Source of the DNA: Phoronis ovalis
Lineage: Eukaryota; Phoronida; Phoronidae
Length of the DNA stretch: 22,246 nt
Assembly (NCBI GenBank): GCA_028565635.1
Contig: JAOXYB010089829.1
Span: 1 to 22,246, forward strand
Reading direction: 5' to 3'
Shown: one piece after another, positions 9,346 to 18,957 of the stretch
Layout of the letters: every line of letters starts with the position of its first letter
How positions within the stretch are numbered: the first letter of the stretch is position 1
Notes under the pieces: generated by a model
The model's input: the letters and a program-made list of their open reading frames with translations, nothing else
Databases searched by the model: none
Told to the model about the DNA's origin: nothing
Made by a program: the position numbers and the translations under genes

Positions 9346-12300
9346 AGCAATTAAACGGCTTCATGATATGTCTAACTCACGCCAAGTTCTCACTTATGAC
9401 AGTTAGGATAATAAGCTTTGATAACTTAATATTTTGAGTAAACATTTCTCCGCAATTTATTCTAACCCGATCGAGTTGTGTGCCTAGCAAAGGTGTATCT
9501 TATTTTAAAAGTTTCCTTGGACATATGCATTAGACATAGCACCATTTTCAGTTGCAATTTCCAAATTTGAAACATATCAGATTCCATTGTTTTAAAAATG
9601 CACATATTTTTACCATTTCTATAGTAATTATGCAAATAATAGGTAATTAAATGTGCCAAGTTGTGAAGAATTTGTCAAAGTCATGAATTTAAAAATACAA
9701 AATACAAACGACTGGTTTCATGATTTGTCACATTCGGGAAAAACAAGTATCTTGATGAACCGAGTTCCATATCAGTTTTGAATTAACTTACAGCGTCCAT
9801 TTTAAATTCATGTTATATATAATTCATAAAAATGGTCATCGAATAAACAGGACACGAATTATATTCAAAATAAATTTGAGAATTAACGGCCAATTACTTT
9901 TTGTCAAGAAATAAGGAAATAACAGGAAGAGAATACAAAATCTTCGAGTTCTAAGTCGTGCCATCGAGTACAAAACTATAAAAGTCATTGACTTGAGCAG
10001 GGGAACATTCAAACTTTCCTTATATATATCTCTAATATTTCCCGTAAATGTGTCTGTCACTAACGGATATATTTGTACTATCAAATGCGTAAGCAAGTTC
10101 TCACCGTAATAATATCAATAATTAACATAAAAACATTAAATTCACATCCTTTTCCCTGTTTTAATCCTTGTTACATACACAGATAAGTACTGCTCCCTGC
10201 TTAAGAAGGTGGCCGGGGTCACTTGGTACAGTATAAACAGAAAAATGACTAATTAAATTTAATAACAATTAATATATTTCTGCTTAACTGAATTATGCAA
10301 CCAACGGTAGTAATGAAGAAATTAACACCGATCTTCCGCAATCAATAAAAGTCTTTAGTTAAAATAGCTTCAAGCCAAGAAATCTATTAGCCTTTTTGAC
10401 CGCACATACTTAGCTGACGCTTTGCATGATAGATTTATATATTTTGTTAGCAGGATGGTTTCTAAATATATTTGTTGAGAAGTTATTTTGCCTCGAATGA
10501 TGTATCGAACAATTGTACCGTGAAAAATGCTATCCTGCTTTTTCGAATTTTATTAGTATATGACGATCCCCTTGTGACTAACAGTATGTTAAGTGAGATG
10601 CGAAAAACTACAGAATAACATACTAAGTAAGACACTTACAAATGTTCTACAGTTATCTACTTTATTCTGAGAGGAGCCGGCAGATCTATATATTTTCTAG
10701 GAAGTTTTTTTTAACAACTGTTACATATTTTGATTATAGAGAAGTTCGAAATCGAAAATTAAATATTTAAAGCTACGGAAGCCAAACAGACGAACATCTA
10801 AAACCAAATGTTTTACCACTTAGACAAGAAAAAGCAACGACTAGACTAAATATTGAAATTTTGGTTTTTATGTAATATTACAAAAAAAAATTTGGGCAAT
10901 GCACTCGAATTGGCCAAAAACGTCGAGAAGAATCGTGCTCAAAAATCGTGTCGGTTCTCCCTCTTTGCACTGATTGATAGAATGATAGGGTTGCATGCAT
11001 AAAAAATCTCCGCCTATGAGAGAAAGGACCTTAGTTTTGTTTAAATTTCCGGTGTTTTTTTTATGTCATTATATTATGAAATGATTGTTTTTTATAAGTC
11101 TCGCGAGATACAACTTTTTCTTTTTCATTTTTAAAAGGGCCTTTGAGAGTTAGTGTTCCTGTTGTAGTTAAATACCGCTCCCACGAAAGACAAAAGAGTT
11201 CGCTTACCCTCGAAAAATCACGTTTCCCGTTAAAAAAAAAGAAATTTGCCAATAATTGTTTCTATTGTATTGCATGCATGCAGTTTTTTTTAATATCCAC
11301 AGAGGAAAGCACACGCCACGTGGACCCGGTATGTGAAAACCTGGATAAATTCTCTGTCTGTTGTGATAGATTTTATTTTATTTACAAATTCATGAAATCA
11401 TTTCCTCTAAAACAGTATCGACCATTTGCCAATACCTGCGACGATTCCGGCGCTTACATGGACACGTTGGATTTTAATATTAAATTCTATATATGTATTT
11501 AGTCATCATAACCCTAAGAAGATCATTGTTTTTAAATGAAGAAAGTTTATGTGAAACCCAATCACCCTTTTTCTAGCCTGTCCACGGACTAAGGAAGGAC
11601 TAATTACATAAGGATTTAATATATTGATAGTTGACAATTTTGATAATTTTACTCATATTTCGTCATTGATCATTATTAGTACTGAAAATAAAAATATATA
11701 AAATTGGGGTTTGGGGGCCCTATCAAACTATCAAAATTTAAATATGACTAAATATAAGTCACACAGTTGAAAAAGTATAATTTATCATCGCTTTAGGCAA
11801 TTTGAGTTAAAAAAATCGCTTTTATAGGCAATTTGAGTAAAAATGTTCAATGATACATACTTCATTATTCAGACTGAGTCCAGTCTACCCTTTTTCTCGC
11901 TTTGGATACAAGGAAATAAGTTTTTCATGGATCTTCATTACAAATCAAAATAAATTCGTATTTTTTTTGTAATTATATGATCCCATCGATCCTCAAATTT
12001 TGGTCAAGAACTCATTGTAATAGTGAAAAAAGAGAATAAAGCTATAGTATTTCGCTGTCAAATTTCAAAAATGAAAATGTGTTTATTTATAAGATTTAGT
12101 GATAAATAAAAACAAACAAGCAGTATTCTGTAATAATCTAATTTCAAAAGCGAATGACTATAACAACAGTAACAAAAATGGAAGAAAGTCTCTGATCGTG
12201 GAATAAACATATAGTTGAAATACAAACATATATAATAACAAAGACCTAATCCAATCAGTGTGACACTTGTGAGAGAATAAATAAATTCTTGAAAAAAACT

Positions 12301-14444
12301 ACCAAATATTATCAAACAAAGCAATCATTTAATAAGAGAACCATGTCAAACATCCAGCAGTTGACACGTGATTCTTTTTCTGTATGCAAGTATCTAGCTT
12401 ATGAAAAGGGTGGGAACATTCTCACTTGTCTTGATTTTAACAGATACGGCGCGAAAAGCAAATGAAAGAAAATTGGCTCTACTCATTTCCGATGGAATCA
12501 ATAAACGTTTCCGCAACCTGCTCTAAAGTAGCTCACTACACGGAATAACCTTCGGAAAAGGCGTTTCTAACCTGTAATTCTCTGTCATCGAGTCTTCTTA
12601 TTTTGTTCTTACCAGGTTAGTACGGGAAGGTAAAGCCCCATGCACAGTAAAATCCAGTTTTGATCAAGATTTTGTTGATGTCAATACTACTTACCATGTT
12701 CATCAATAAGACTATTTTGAATTCGATCAAGTATTACATAAAAGCCAAACCACCAAAAACAGTTTAAATCTTTATTCAAGTATCATTAATACATTTCTTA
12801 GATTTGCAGTAATAGTATTTTGAGCGTATAGTAGTTTGAATTCTCCATAAAAGAAATATATCTAAATTCTCGTACACTAAGTAATATAAACCATTTTTTA
12901 AAGAAAATAACCATGACTATTACTAACCCACCATACAGCGTTCGTTCTAAAATATCTGGAAATGTCTTTATTTAACTATAGCTCACATTGGATTTTTTTT
13001 AACAGTTATGTACATTTTGGAAAGTGTGTCTAACAAGTCTTTCAGAAACAATAATTTTTTTTAAAGAAATTAATTTGGGTGTTGTTTTGGGTAAAACCTG
13101 CCTTTTGTAACACTGGAGTTATATATAAAATACAATTCCAACATCTCTAGCTGAAATCGACACAGATAAGCGTCCACTTTTAACCTTAACTCACTATTTC
13201 AGAAACATATTAGGATTCCATGTTCTGGTCAAGGTGCGATATCGTTTCGTATCCGTGTCCATGCCTCACGCTACTCCCGTTAATTAGTAGATGTTACCTA
13301 GCTATTATAAGACATGCAAGACGCCACAATCGAAATGTCTAGACTTAATAAGCAAGAAATAATAACCAAAGGCAAAACTATACTGTTTATTTGAATTCAA
13401 GAATTACTGAAGATTATCTACACCATGCAAACGGCGAGAACACTCTCGGGAAAAGGTTACTCGTGACATTGAATATAAAAATATAATTTACAATTTTAAA
13501 AATATAATAACTAATATTTCGTATGATTTCAGAATATATAAACAGAAACTGTTTTTTAAGCCTGTTAAAAATGGGAATAACTTTACAGTTGTTAAAAAGT
13601 GGTTTCTCAGAAAGACATTTAATTAAATTGCATTATTAAAATTCAAAATAATAAATATTTAGTCTCTGAAAATCGAAAACAATTTAAAACTCCACTACGA
13701 AAGTTGATTAAAACCCCAATTTCTATTTCTTATCTCATTATTCTCGGAAATCAGTTATTACGTCAGTTCATTTGTTTGACAGGTGTAAAGTGTTGTATGG
13801 GTGATTTTTGCCAGTGACATTACCAACAAGCAATCGATATAGTGTTCCGGTTGCGAAAGCTTTTTTCAAAGTGCATCATAGATCTTTGACAGAAAAAAAC
13901 AATTCCTAACAGTTTTTTCTTAAAACACGCGCCTAGAGCAAACCTTTAAACACATGTGAACATTTTGTTCATTTGCTAACGGGTGGCACAAATCCGGGGG
14001 CATAAATATCGCTTTTATTTTTATCGTCTACACAATAATTTCTGAATAACACGATTAACCACAAATGCTCACTATAACTATGGCAATTTATAAGTCATGA
14101 TATCACTAAGACGTAGAAACTATACACATTAAAAAAATTAATGTCTCTCAGCTTTCCATCGTGGCTTTCCATCATTAACGTTCATCAACATTGCAAGCAC
14201 AAGCGATTACTTACAAACAAGCCTGGTGTCAAATTGTAACTTTACGTAACACCATATCAATTATTTTTTCTCTTTGCATATACACTAAGTATAGTTGGAT
14301 CCATACTCGAAAAACTGTGTATAGGTACAAACCCAATTTAGGTACACACCAATTTGTTCCTCGTTCACGCTCGATTTTTGAAACTTCGAAGTTCCTTTGA
14401 AACCCGAGTGTTGTGCATTTCCCACCAGATCCAAATATTAGAAT
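9346..14444. other. Gene-poor upstream DNA, CpG-normal
   Basis: This is about 5 kb without a recognisable exon. Open frames at 9462-9659 minus, 9836-10096 minus, 11061-11252 minus, 11143-11502 plus, 12058-12324 minus and 14191-14489 (both strands) have no motif I know. CpG is not depleted (about 20 per 600 in 10801-11400 and 13801-14400). T-box half-site cores occur at 9490-9495 and 13781-13786. There is a small tandem duplication at 11787-11843, and a 13-base unit containing GCTTTCCATC is repeated in tandem at 14151-14173. Confidence 0.6.
11787..11843. repeat. Two-copy tandem duplication, unit about 28 bp
   Basis: Copy 1 starts ATCGCTTTAGGCAATTTGAG at 11787. Copy 2 starts at 11815 with the same sequence plus a small insertion (CTTTTATAGG for CTTTAGG). 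It is a recent local duplication and the only clear one in this stretch. Confidence 0.75.
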
Positions 14445-14870
14445 CAAGCACGGACTCCCTGTGGGTGGCGTGTCCGTGATTTTCTCCAAGGGGGCCGTCC
14501 CGGGGGGCTCACTTGAAAAAAAGTCGGGTACCCATGCTAGTCCGTAGGGTGCAAAATAAGCCCCTAAACGGGAAGTGGAGGATCAAAATACCACCCCTAA
14601 CCGGGGGGATTTTGCTAAACGGGAAGTTTTCTCTAAAAAATTAACAACCAAAAAAAAACGTCAAAAAATAATAATACATTAAATTAAAAAAAAAAAATGC
14701 AAAATGGTCGCCAAAAGGTAATGGTCGCTGCTCCCACTGAAAAAAGGACCCCTAAACGGGAAGTTACCGTAATTTGCCAAAAACTTACCCGTAAATGTGG
14801 TTTTCCGCCAAAATCGACCCCTAAACGGGGTGCACAATTTTTCCGCAAAAAATACGTACATGCCCCTCCG
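14445..14870. repeat. GC-richer repeat block with recurring CCCCTAAACGGG motif
   Basis: The core TAAACGGG recurs at 14565, 14616, 14753 and 14822, with a variant TAACCGGGG near 14598. Three of the copies continue as GGGAAGT, and most are preceded by CCC, so each can fold as a small CCC/GGG hairpin. Spacing is irregular (51, 137 and 69 bases), so this is not a simple satellite. Near the left edge CACGGAC (14449-14455) pairs with GTCCGTG (14472-14478). Two A-rich tracts lie at about 14640-14700. Base composition differs from both flanks, suggesting insertion of a dispersed repeat. I cannot name the family and see no intact transposition gene. Confidence 0.5.
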
Positions 14871-15600
14871 AAATCTGTCTCTACCTACAATACACGCTTT
14901 AACCGTTCCCTTTTAAAGGGATTCGCTAAAAAAATTGAGGGCCGAATCGCAGTTTGCGAACATTTTCATAGTTACGTAAACATTTCGTTGTATTATTGCC
15001 ACACCGTCTTTCGTCAAGACCTCGAATTTATGACTGAAATCACTATGAAAACGACAAAACATTGCCAGATTAATAAATTACTGAGAAATCTTGGATATTT
15101 CCATTGTTCCATCGGTTATATACTCACTTCATGGGAACAGAATAAAACAACGCCATTCCGTTAATACTTAATTTTTTCTATTGTCCCTTCCCCCATTCAC
15201 TAGGGAACGGTTATAGACGTATCATAAGGGTGCCTTGAATACTTGGCTTTATTTCTATCAAACATGACCAAAGCTCGGATTGAAGCTGAATTCTGGTGCA
15301 TTCCTGGGTGCATTCAGTGTCGTGTATTTAGCCGCGGGGCACTCAAGAAAATTGTAATCGTTTTCGTTAATGGCTAAAAAAACCTAAAGATGTGGTTAAT
15401 GAGGTTCTAAAACAGACCCTACACAAGACCTGTTCCGAAATTGGTACCCTAACCAAGACTGAAATTTTTCGACAAGCAAAATACACTCTAACGGCAAAAT
15501 TAAGATCTAAAGCAAGATCAAGGTTAAAAACCATACCCTTTTGGTCAAAACAGTCCAGCGCCTGGACCTCAAATAACACCCTTTTATAAACGAGCATGAC
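14871..15600. other. No recognised gene; possible decayed repeat DNA
   Basis: This holds the remainder of a 155-codon plus-strand open frame (14697-15164) whose N-terminal part is simply the repeat block read in frame, and a 65-codon frame at 15392-15589. Neither shows a known domain. Small internal echoes occur, such as GTGCATTC twice at about 15296-15315 and ACCCTA-type words at 15416-15455, which hint at decayed repeat material. CpG is still normal here (about 20 in 15001-15600). Confidence 0.4.
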
Positions 15601-15833
15601 TACCAACAGGGTATTCAGTTTCTATGATACTTAGCTGTAACTGACAATTGCGCATTCTTTACACATTTACCAACATGAAGCGGTAGCAGTTGCTTTTCTG
15701 CAAAAATATGATTTCTGAATTTTATTTTTTAATTATCTCATTTTAATTATTTGTCATATGTTATTTAAACTCTGCTTTCATTCCACGTTCTACAATCTAG
15801 AAAATTTATAGGATAGGTAGTTTGGAATATTAT

Positions 15834-15839
15834 TTTATT
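15834..15839 (-). terminator. Candidate distal poly(A) signal AATAAA
   Basis: This is a minus-strand AATAAA about 230 bases inside the point where CpG depletion begins. If used, it would end the inferred right-hand gene near the composition boundary, with a 3' UTR of about 1.95 kb. It is supported only by position and hexamer. Confidence 0.2.
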
Positions 15840-17037
15840 GTGAAATTACACGATTCCAAAAAACTTACAAAAATAATCATGCCAACACCATTGTAAAAAC
15901 TGTCATACTGATGAAAAAATGACAAAAACTTGACTCATGCAGCAATTCTTAAACTTTACAAAGTTTACATAATTGGATATCATGCTACAATTAAAAATGG
16001 ACTTTTACCAAATTTTCATTACATGACTTTACGAGCACACATTATAAATAAAATGGCAAATAACATTGCAGCCAAGAGTTTCTGTGAATACAGACAAAAC
16101 TATCATCTCATTATCAAAATATTGTGCTTGATAATTTCTCCTTGAACTGACATGACAAATAGTTAACAGCACTATTCCCACTTTTAAATACAACACCCTA
16201 ATTTTATCACTATGCAAAAGTGGGGGTTACCACTGTATTTTTACCAAGTAAAATGCTACATTTTAGTGAGTTCAATTTATTTACAAAGCTTGGTGATCAC
16301 TTTTGTAGTGAAAAGAACCTAATGCAGCTACATTCATATTAACGGGAATGTTTCTAGTCGACATTTCTCAACATTCAAGTAAGAACTTGAAATGGGATTA
16401 CTCCAGAGCCTAACATTAAAAAAATGTGTTTTCATTCAAGGGCAGTTCACTATTCAGAGCAATCATGATAATACCTTCAATAAATGTGACAGCTACAAAT
16501 CATACAATGGAATCAAATCTAAGCATTGGTATAGCAGTACAGCATAATCTGTAACACTTTCTACATCAGTTGGAATAAATCCATCTGTTAGTGTTCCATA
16601 CCCTCTCAACTAACATCTGAGCTTAACCATAGTCAATTTTTGTTTATCATCTTAAAAAGCAGAAGAACGGTAATCCCTTTATTTCTATATAAAGTGTCAC
16701 GAAAGTCTTGACACCAATCAAATTGCACCTTACAATAATAGGCATAACAGTCGACTAAGGGGGTAGGGGGTTGATCACACACATGCTGTGCTGCCAGAGT
16801 TTATCTATAGTCTGCTAAGCAAAAAAATCAAGTTTCCCCGGTGATACCTATTCAGAATGAGTCATAATGACAGGATTGATGTGGTAGGTGACAATGGATC
16901 AAGCAGAGACAAAAGCTTGGCAAAAGATTAATGATGTAATTATTTCGCTCTTCTTAAATTGAAGGAATATAACAAAAATTGACTAGACGGTTAAGCCCAG
17001 ACGTTAGTTAAGAAGGTAGGGAACACAAACGGATGGT

Positions 17038-17043
17038 TTTATT
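17038..17043 (-). terminator. Candidate poly(A) signal AATAAA
   Basis: On the minus strand AATAAA is followed within about 8-16 bases by GTTTGTGTT (17030-17022), a GU-rich downstream element. This would give the candidate gene ending at 17787 a 3' UTR of roughly 760 bases. Hexamers of this kind are common in AT-rich DNA; the GU-rich element raises it slightly. Confidence 0.3.
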
Positions 17044-17433
17044 CAGACGGTTTCTACATGAAGTAATAACACAATAATGTTGTCAAAAGATTTTTTTGCA
17101 CATTTACTACTAAGACTAGCTGCTCTACTCCTCACAACCTCACAATGTCCCACACTGCCACCTACTATAATCCTTATTATTATATTGAAATCGGCTTCAA
17201 GGGCAATTTTGCGAGACTGGATCAATTATCTTTCAAGAACAAATCTAAAATGAGGTTCATTATCCTCACGAGATACTGTTCATGTAGTTTTGCATTATTA
17301 GAGATGCACCCAAGGTAAAATTACTTGTGGTAAATAGTAACTTGGTTGACAATGTTCACTGGGTCACTAGTACCTATGAATAACATTATGAGGCTTGTGT
17401 TCATACTGCGTCTATACAATGACCATATTTTTG

Positions 17434-17668
17434 CTAGTCATAGCTACAAGACCCTACTATGGCTTGCCTGTGGCAGAGCCGTAGGTTCATGGCCTTTTGT
17501 GTTTAACCTAAACATTTTTTTAAATATTTACTGTGTACTAGTACACGAGGCGAGTCTTAGAAAAAATTGTCAGTTCCAAAAACTTCTACAGTTTTTAACA
17601 CATAAATGATCATGGTCCTATAGCTCAGCCACGGGAAAGCAATAGTAGGGTCATGTAGGCAGGACTAT
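17434..17668. repeat. Inverted repeat, 60-bp arms about 75% identical, 115-bp spacer
   Basis: The left arm 17434-17493 and the right arm 17609-17668 are reverse complements at 45 of 60 positions without gaps. Conservation is highest in the centre: ATAGTAGGGTC is perfect, with CATGTAG and CAGCCAC nearby differing by a single base. The overall size (235 bp) fits a MITE-like foldback element or a decayed terminal-inverted-repeat element, but no target-site duplication is evident. Transcribed from either strand it would form a long imperfect hairpin. If the candidate exon at 17787-17854 is real, the repeat lies in that gene's 3' UTR. Confidence 0.65.
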
Positions 17669-17786
17669 ATTTTCCCACATTGTGGTGAGACAAATGTCAA
17701 AACGATATCATTACAGCACACTTTAACACAAAAGCACCTAGTGCTGAAACTGTAGACACCATCTTGTTAATAGCTACATCATAAAT

Positions 17787-17854
17787 TCAGTTTTCCAACA
17801 AGAGGAACACGTTTCCACTTTCACAAGGTTTATCATCCCTGACCACAACTGCAC
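17787..17854 (-). CDS. Candidate terminal coding exon of an unrecognised gene
   Basis: On the minus strand a very strong acceptor (tract of T with few C, ending AATCCTCAG) is followed by an open frame that completes a phase 1 codon. It then encodes 21 residues ending in CESGNVFLLLEN and a TGA at 17789-17787. Nine of the 21 codons begin with G and 15 with a purine, as expected of coding DNA; the opposite strand is less coding-like. AATAAA poly(A) signals follow on the minus strand at 17043-17038 and 15839-15834. I do not recognise the protein end and could not find a convincing upstream exon. A 21-codon open stretch has a roughly one-in-five chance of arising at random, so the splice site carries most of the weight. 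Confidence 0.3.
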
Positions 17855-18523
17855 CTGAGGATTAAAAAGAAAAAAATATTATTTAAAGTGTAGAGGAAAT
17901 CAAAGAAATACATTGCAAAGTCCCAAGTTGATTAACAACAGTTACTTGCTGTAAGATTTTTTAAGGTGAAAACATCATTTGACAAAAGTTATTCATACTT
18001 TACATTAAGTTAGTAAATGTGCAATTTAGTTTCCTGTTTCCTAAGTAAAATAGCGTCTCAGAGTTTTGAAATTTGCTTTGATCAAGATATGAACTTTCAG
18101 AGTTATGCATCAGAAAAAATCTGCGATTATATAAGTAAGGATAATTGGCAAAGTTCCAATTTTCTAGCTTGAGAAGTTTTTATTAAATTCTTTTAAATTT
18201 TGCATTTGACAATTTAACGTATTAACTCATAAATTGCAACTGTACAGGTCACACAATCTAATCAAAGAAAAATAAATTAAGGATTTAGAAAGATTATGTA
18301 TGTACTTTTAAAATAAATACACTTTTATTCCATTGTCTTTTTATTTAGCTAGATAGGCGGACAACTTGTTAACAACTTCGAGCACGGTGTACCCCCCAGC
18401 TGAGAAGATTCTACATAGGATACAAGGTTTTTTGAAGTGGTTTAAGGCCGGTGAGAAAACGAAAAAAAATTAACATTTTAAGGTCAAGATCAAATGTTAT
18501 GTGCTTATCAGAAGCACATCCGA

Positions 18524-18759
18524 CTTAAAAGGAACTCTTTATCTATCAGTTTTCCAAAATACAGACAAAAACATCTCGTCATGGAACAAACATGGCCACC
18601 AGTTAGCCATATTGAAAGTGATTCAGGTCAAAATAAAACTTGAGAAGTGTTTTGCCTTTATTTAACTTCTGGCTTGAAATTGGTTCTCTATCAGTATCAG
18701 AGTTTCCAAATTAAAAAATAGTTTATCTTGGAAACATAGTCACCAGTTGACCATATTGG
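18524..18759. repeat. Diverged two-copy direct repeat, period about 149 bp
   Basis: Copy A is 18524-18614 and copy B 18673-18759. Shared landmarks in order are CTTAAA/CTTGAA, TATCAG, TTTCCAAA, GGAAC followed by ACATGGCCACC/ACATAGTCACC, and CACCAGTTAGCCATATTG against CACCAGTTGACCATATTG (16 of 18). Motifs of the ATGGCCRCC...GCCATATTG type recur in many dispersed animal repeats, so this is probably a fragment of one, not coding DNA. Confidence 0.5.
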
Positions 18760-18869
18760 TACCGAATAACTCCAACATCAACAGGTATTATTGTCTTCAT
18801 AACAGTGATACATGATTCTTTATTTTCAAATGGATATTACTTTACTTTCCTGATTTATCCCACTAACAG

Positions 18870-18957
18870 TGACTTTAATGCAGCAGTGGCAGTGCATGGA
18901 GACGGTGGTTACAGAGTAAATCCAGAGCACTTCCAGCCTATAGTGGGGTACAACTAG
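18870..18957 (+). other. Exon-like plus-strand segment, unrecognised
   Basis: A fair plus-strand acceptor (TTTCCTGATTTATCCCACTAACAG) precedes a 28-codon frame containing DGGYRVNPEHFQPIVGYN and ending in TAG at 18955-18957. Fifteen of 28 codons begin with G, a strong coding-like bias. However, the nearest plausible upstream exon (18357-18448, with donor GTGAGA) joins in the wrong phase. The minus strand is also open here, and a plus-strand gene would conflict with the minus-strand terminal exon at 17787. I recognise no protein; treat it as a lead only. Confidence 0.2.

Noticed and set aside
1786-13786. Enrichment of T-box half-site cores (AGGTGT) around a T-box gene
   Set aside because: Eight occurrences in the window match the number expected from base composition; only the full consensus at 7804 stands out.
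14697-15164. 155-codon plus-strand open frame, the longest in the window
   Set aside because: Its first third is the CCCCTAAACGGG repeat block translated (repeated TPKR words), and the rest shows no domain, motif or coding bias. A frame of this length can arise by chance in AT-rich DNA of this size.
18388-18952. TGTACCCC (18388-18395) and GGGGTACA (18945-18952) as terminal inverted repeats of an inserted element
   Set aside because: Only 8 bp match, no target-site duplication is seen, and both lie inside exon-like segments; short inverted pairs like this occur by chance.
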